Below, one piece after another: positions 4,496 to 5,008 of a stretch of DNA of 5,008 nt. Each line of letters starts with the position of its first letter. Within the stretch, counting starts at the first letter, position 1. The notes under the pieces are model-generated. The model was not told the origin of the DNA, ran no database searches, and worked only from the letters and a program-made list of their open reading frames with translations. This DNA is from Prochloron sp. SP5CPC1 (GTDB taxonomy: Bacteria; Cyanobacteriota; Cyanobacteriia; Cyanobacteriales; Prochloraceae). The stretch is taken from NCBI GenBank assembly GCA_014323965.1, contig JACONB010000224.1, forward strand, positions 1-5,008, read 5' to 3'. A program made the translations under genes and the position numbers.

Positions 4496-5008
4496 GTGTC
4501 TTTCGGTATCCTCGGCACAAAACTGGGCATGACCCAAATCTTTGACAGGGAAACAGGTTCTGCCATTCCCGTCACCGTGGTTCAAGCCGGTCCATGTGTA
4601 GTAACCCAAATCAAAACCAAAGAAACTGACGGCTATACTTCAGTCCAAATTGGCTATGGAGAAGTAAAAGAAAAAGCCCTCAGCAAGCCGGAGTTGGGTC
4701 ATTTGAGCAAAGCAGGTGCCAAACCTTTGCGTCATTTGAAAGAATATCGCCTTGCTGAAACCTCCCCATATCAAATGGGACAAACCCTGAAAGCTGATAT
4801 ATTTAGCGTTGGTGACAAAATAGACGTAACCGGAACCAGTATGGGCCGTGGTTTTGCCGGCTACCAAAAACGGCACAACTTTAAACGGGGTTCCATGACT
4901 CACGGTTCCAAAAACCATCGTTTACCCGGTTCCACTGGTGCAGGAACAACCCCAGGTAGGGTTTATCCTGGCAAGAAAATGGCTGGACGCTACGGTGGTA
5001 GTCAGGTA
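4496..5008 (+). CDS. rplC: 50S ribosomal protein L3, C-terminus beyond window
   Basis: L3 binds 23S rRNA early in 50S assembly and reaches the peptidyl transferase centre with a long loop. The first 171 codons of about 210 are present, starting at GTG. The N-terminus is GILGTKLGMTQIF (4-16). Residues 103-126, from F103 through D110, G117-R118-G119 and R126, satisfy the L3 family signature. The centre-reaching loop GSTGAGTTPGRVYPGK is at 145-160, followed by MAGRYGG. The position matching E. coli Gln150, methylated by PrmB, is T151 here, so that modification cannot occur; I believe this is normal for cyanobacteria. The GTG start is supported by GAGG upstream and by the in-frame stop at 4451-4453 with no other good start between. 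rplC normally opens the S10-type operon, so further ribosomal genes should follow. Confidence 0.97.
   Translation, partial: MSFGILGTKLGMTQIFDRETGSAIPVTVVQAGPCVVTQIKTKETDGYTSVQIGYGEVKEKALSKPELGHLSKAGAKPLRHLKEYRLAETSPYQMGQTLKADIFSVGDKIDVTGTSMGRGFAGYQKRHNFKRGSMTHGSKNHRLPGSTGAGTTPGRVYPGKKMAGRYGGSQV

Overview
The window is cyanobacterial chromosome. It holds a typical cyanobacterial TrpD, an NdhN-type NDH-1 subunit with its gene pointing away from ribosomal protein gene rplC, a lumen-type pentapeptide protein, two copies of the HIP1 octamer GCGATCGC, and intergenic short repeats of the kind common in filamentous cyanobacteria. I cannot name the genus; a filamentous, repeat-rich species is an inference.

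Layout. 1-996 (minus): trpD, cut only at its C-terminus by the window edge. 997-1069: a short divergent promoter region whose trpD side carries three tandem octamers. 1070-1570 (plus): an exported pentapeptide-repeat protein. 1571-1635: a hairpin between convergent genes. 1636-2577 (minus): an Rpn/PD-(D/E)XK family protein with a QEGR repeat. 2578-2983: gene-free DNA packed with small inverted and direct repeats. 2984-3439 (minus): a small secreted four-cysteine protein of unknown function. 3440-3655: intergenic, with a large imperfect inverted repeat. 3656-4107 (minus): ndhN, apparently broken near its N-terminus by a deletion that shifts the frame. 4108-4495: the divergent ndhN/rplC control region with several dyads, a TATAAT box and a hairpin over the rplC ribosome binding site. 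4496-5008 (plus): rplC, the first 171 codons, presumably opening the S10-type ribosomal protein operon.

The genes do not form one pathway. Housekeeping genes (tryptophan synthesis, NDH-1, ribosome) flank a middle section of accessory genes and repeats. I see no CRISPR array, tRNA, rRNA, complete insertion sequence or defence island. The observation most worth checking is the ndhN lesion: either a real loss of a normally conserved single-copy subunit gene or a sequence error. The next are the repeat cluster at 2630-2843 and the control elements in front of rplC. I found no convincing undescribed system.
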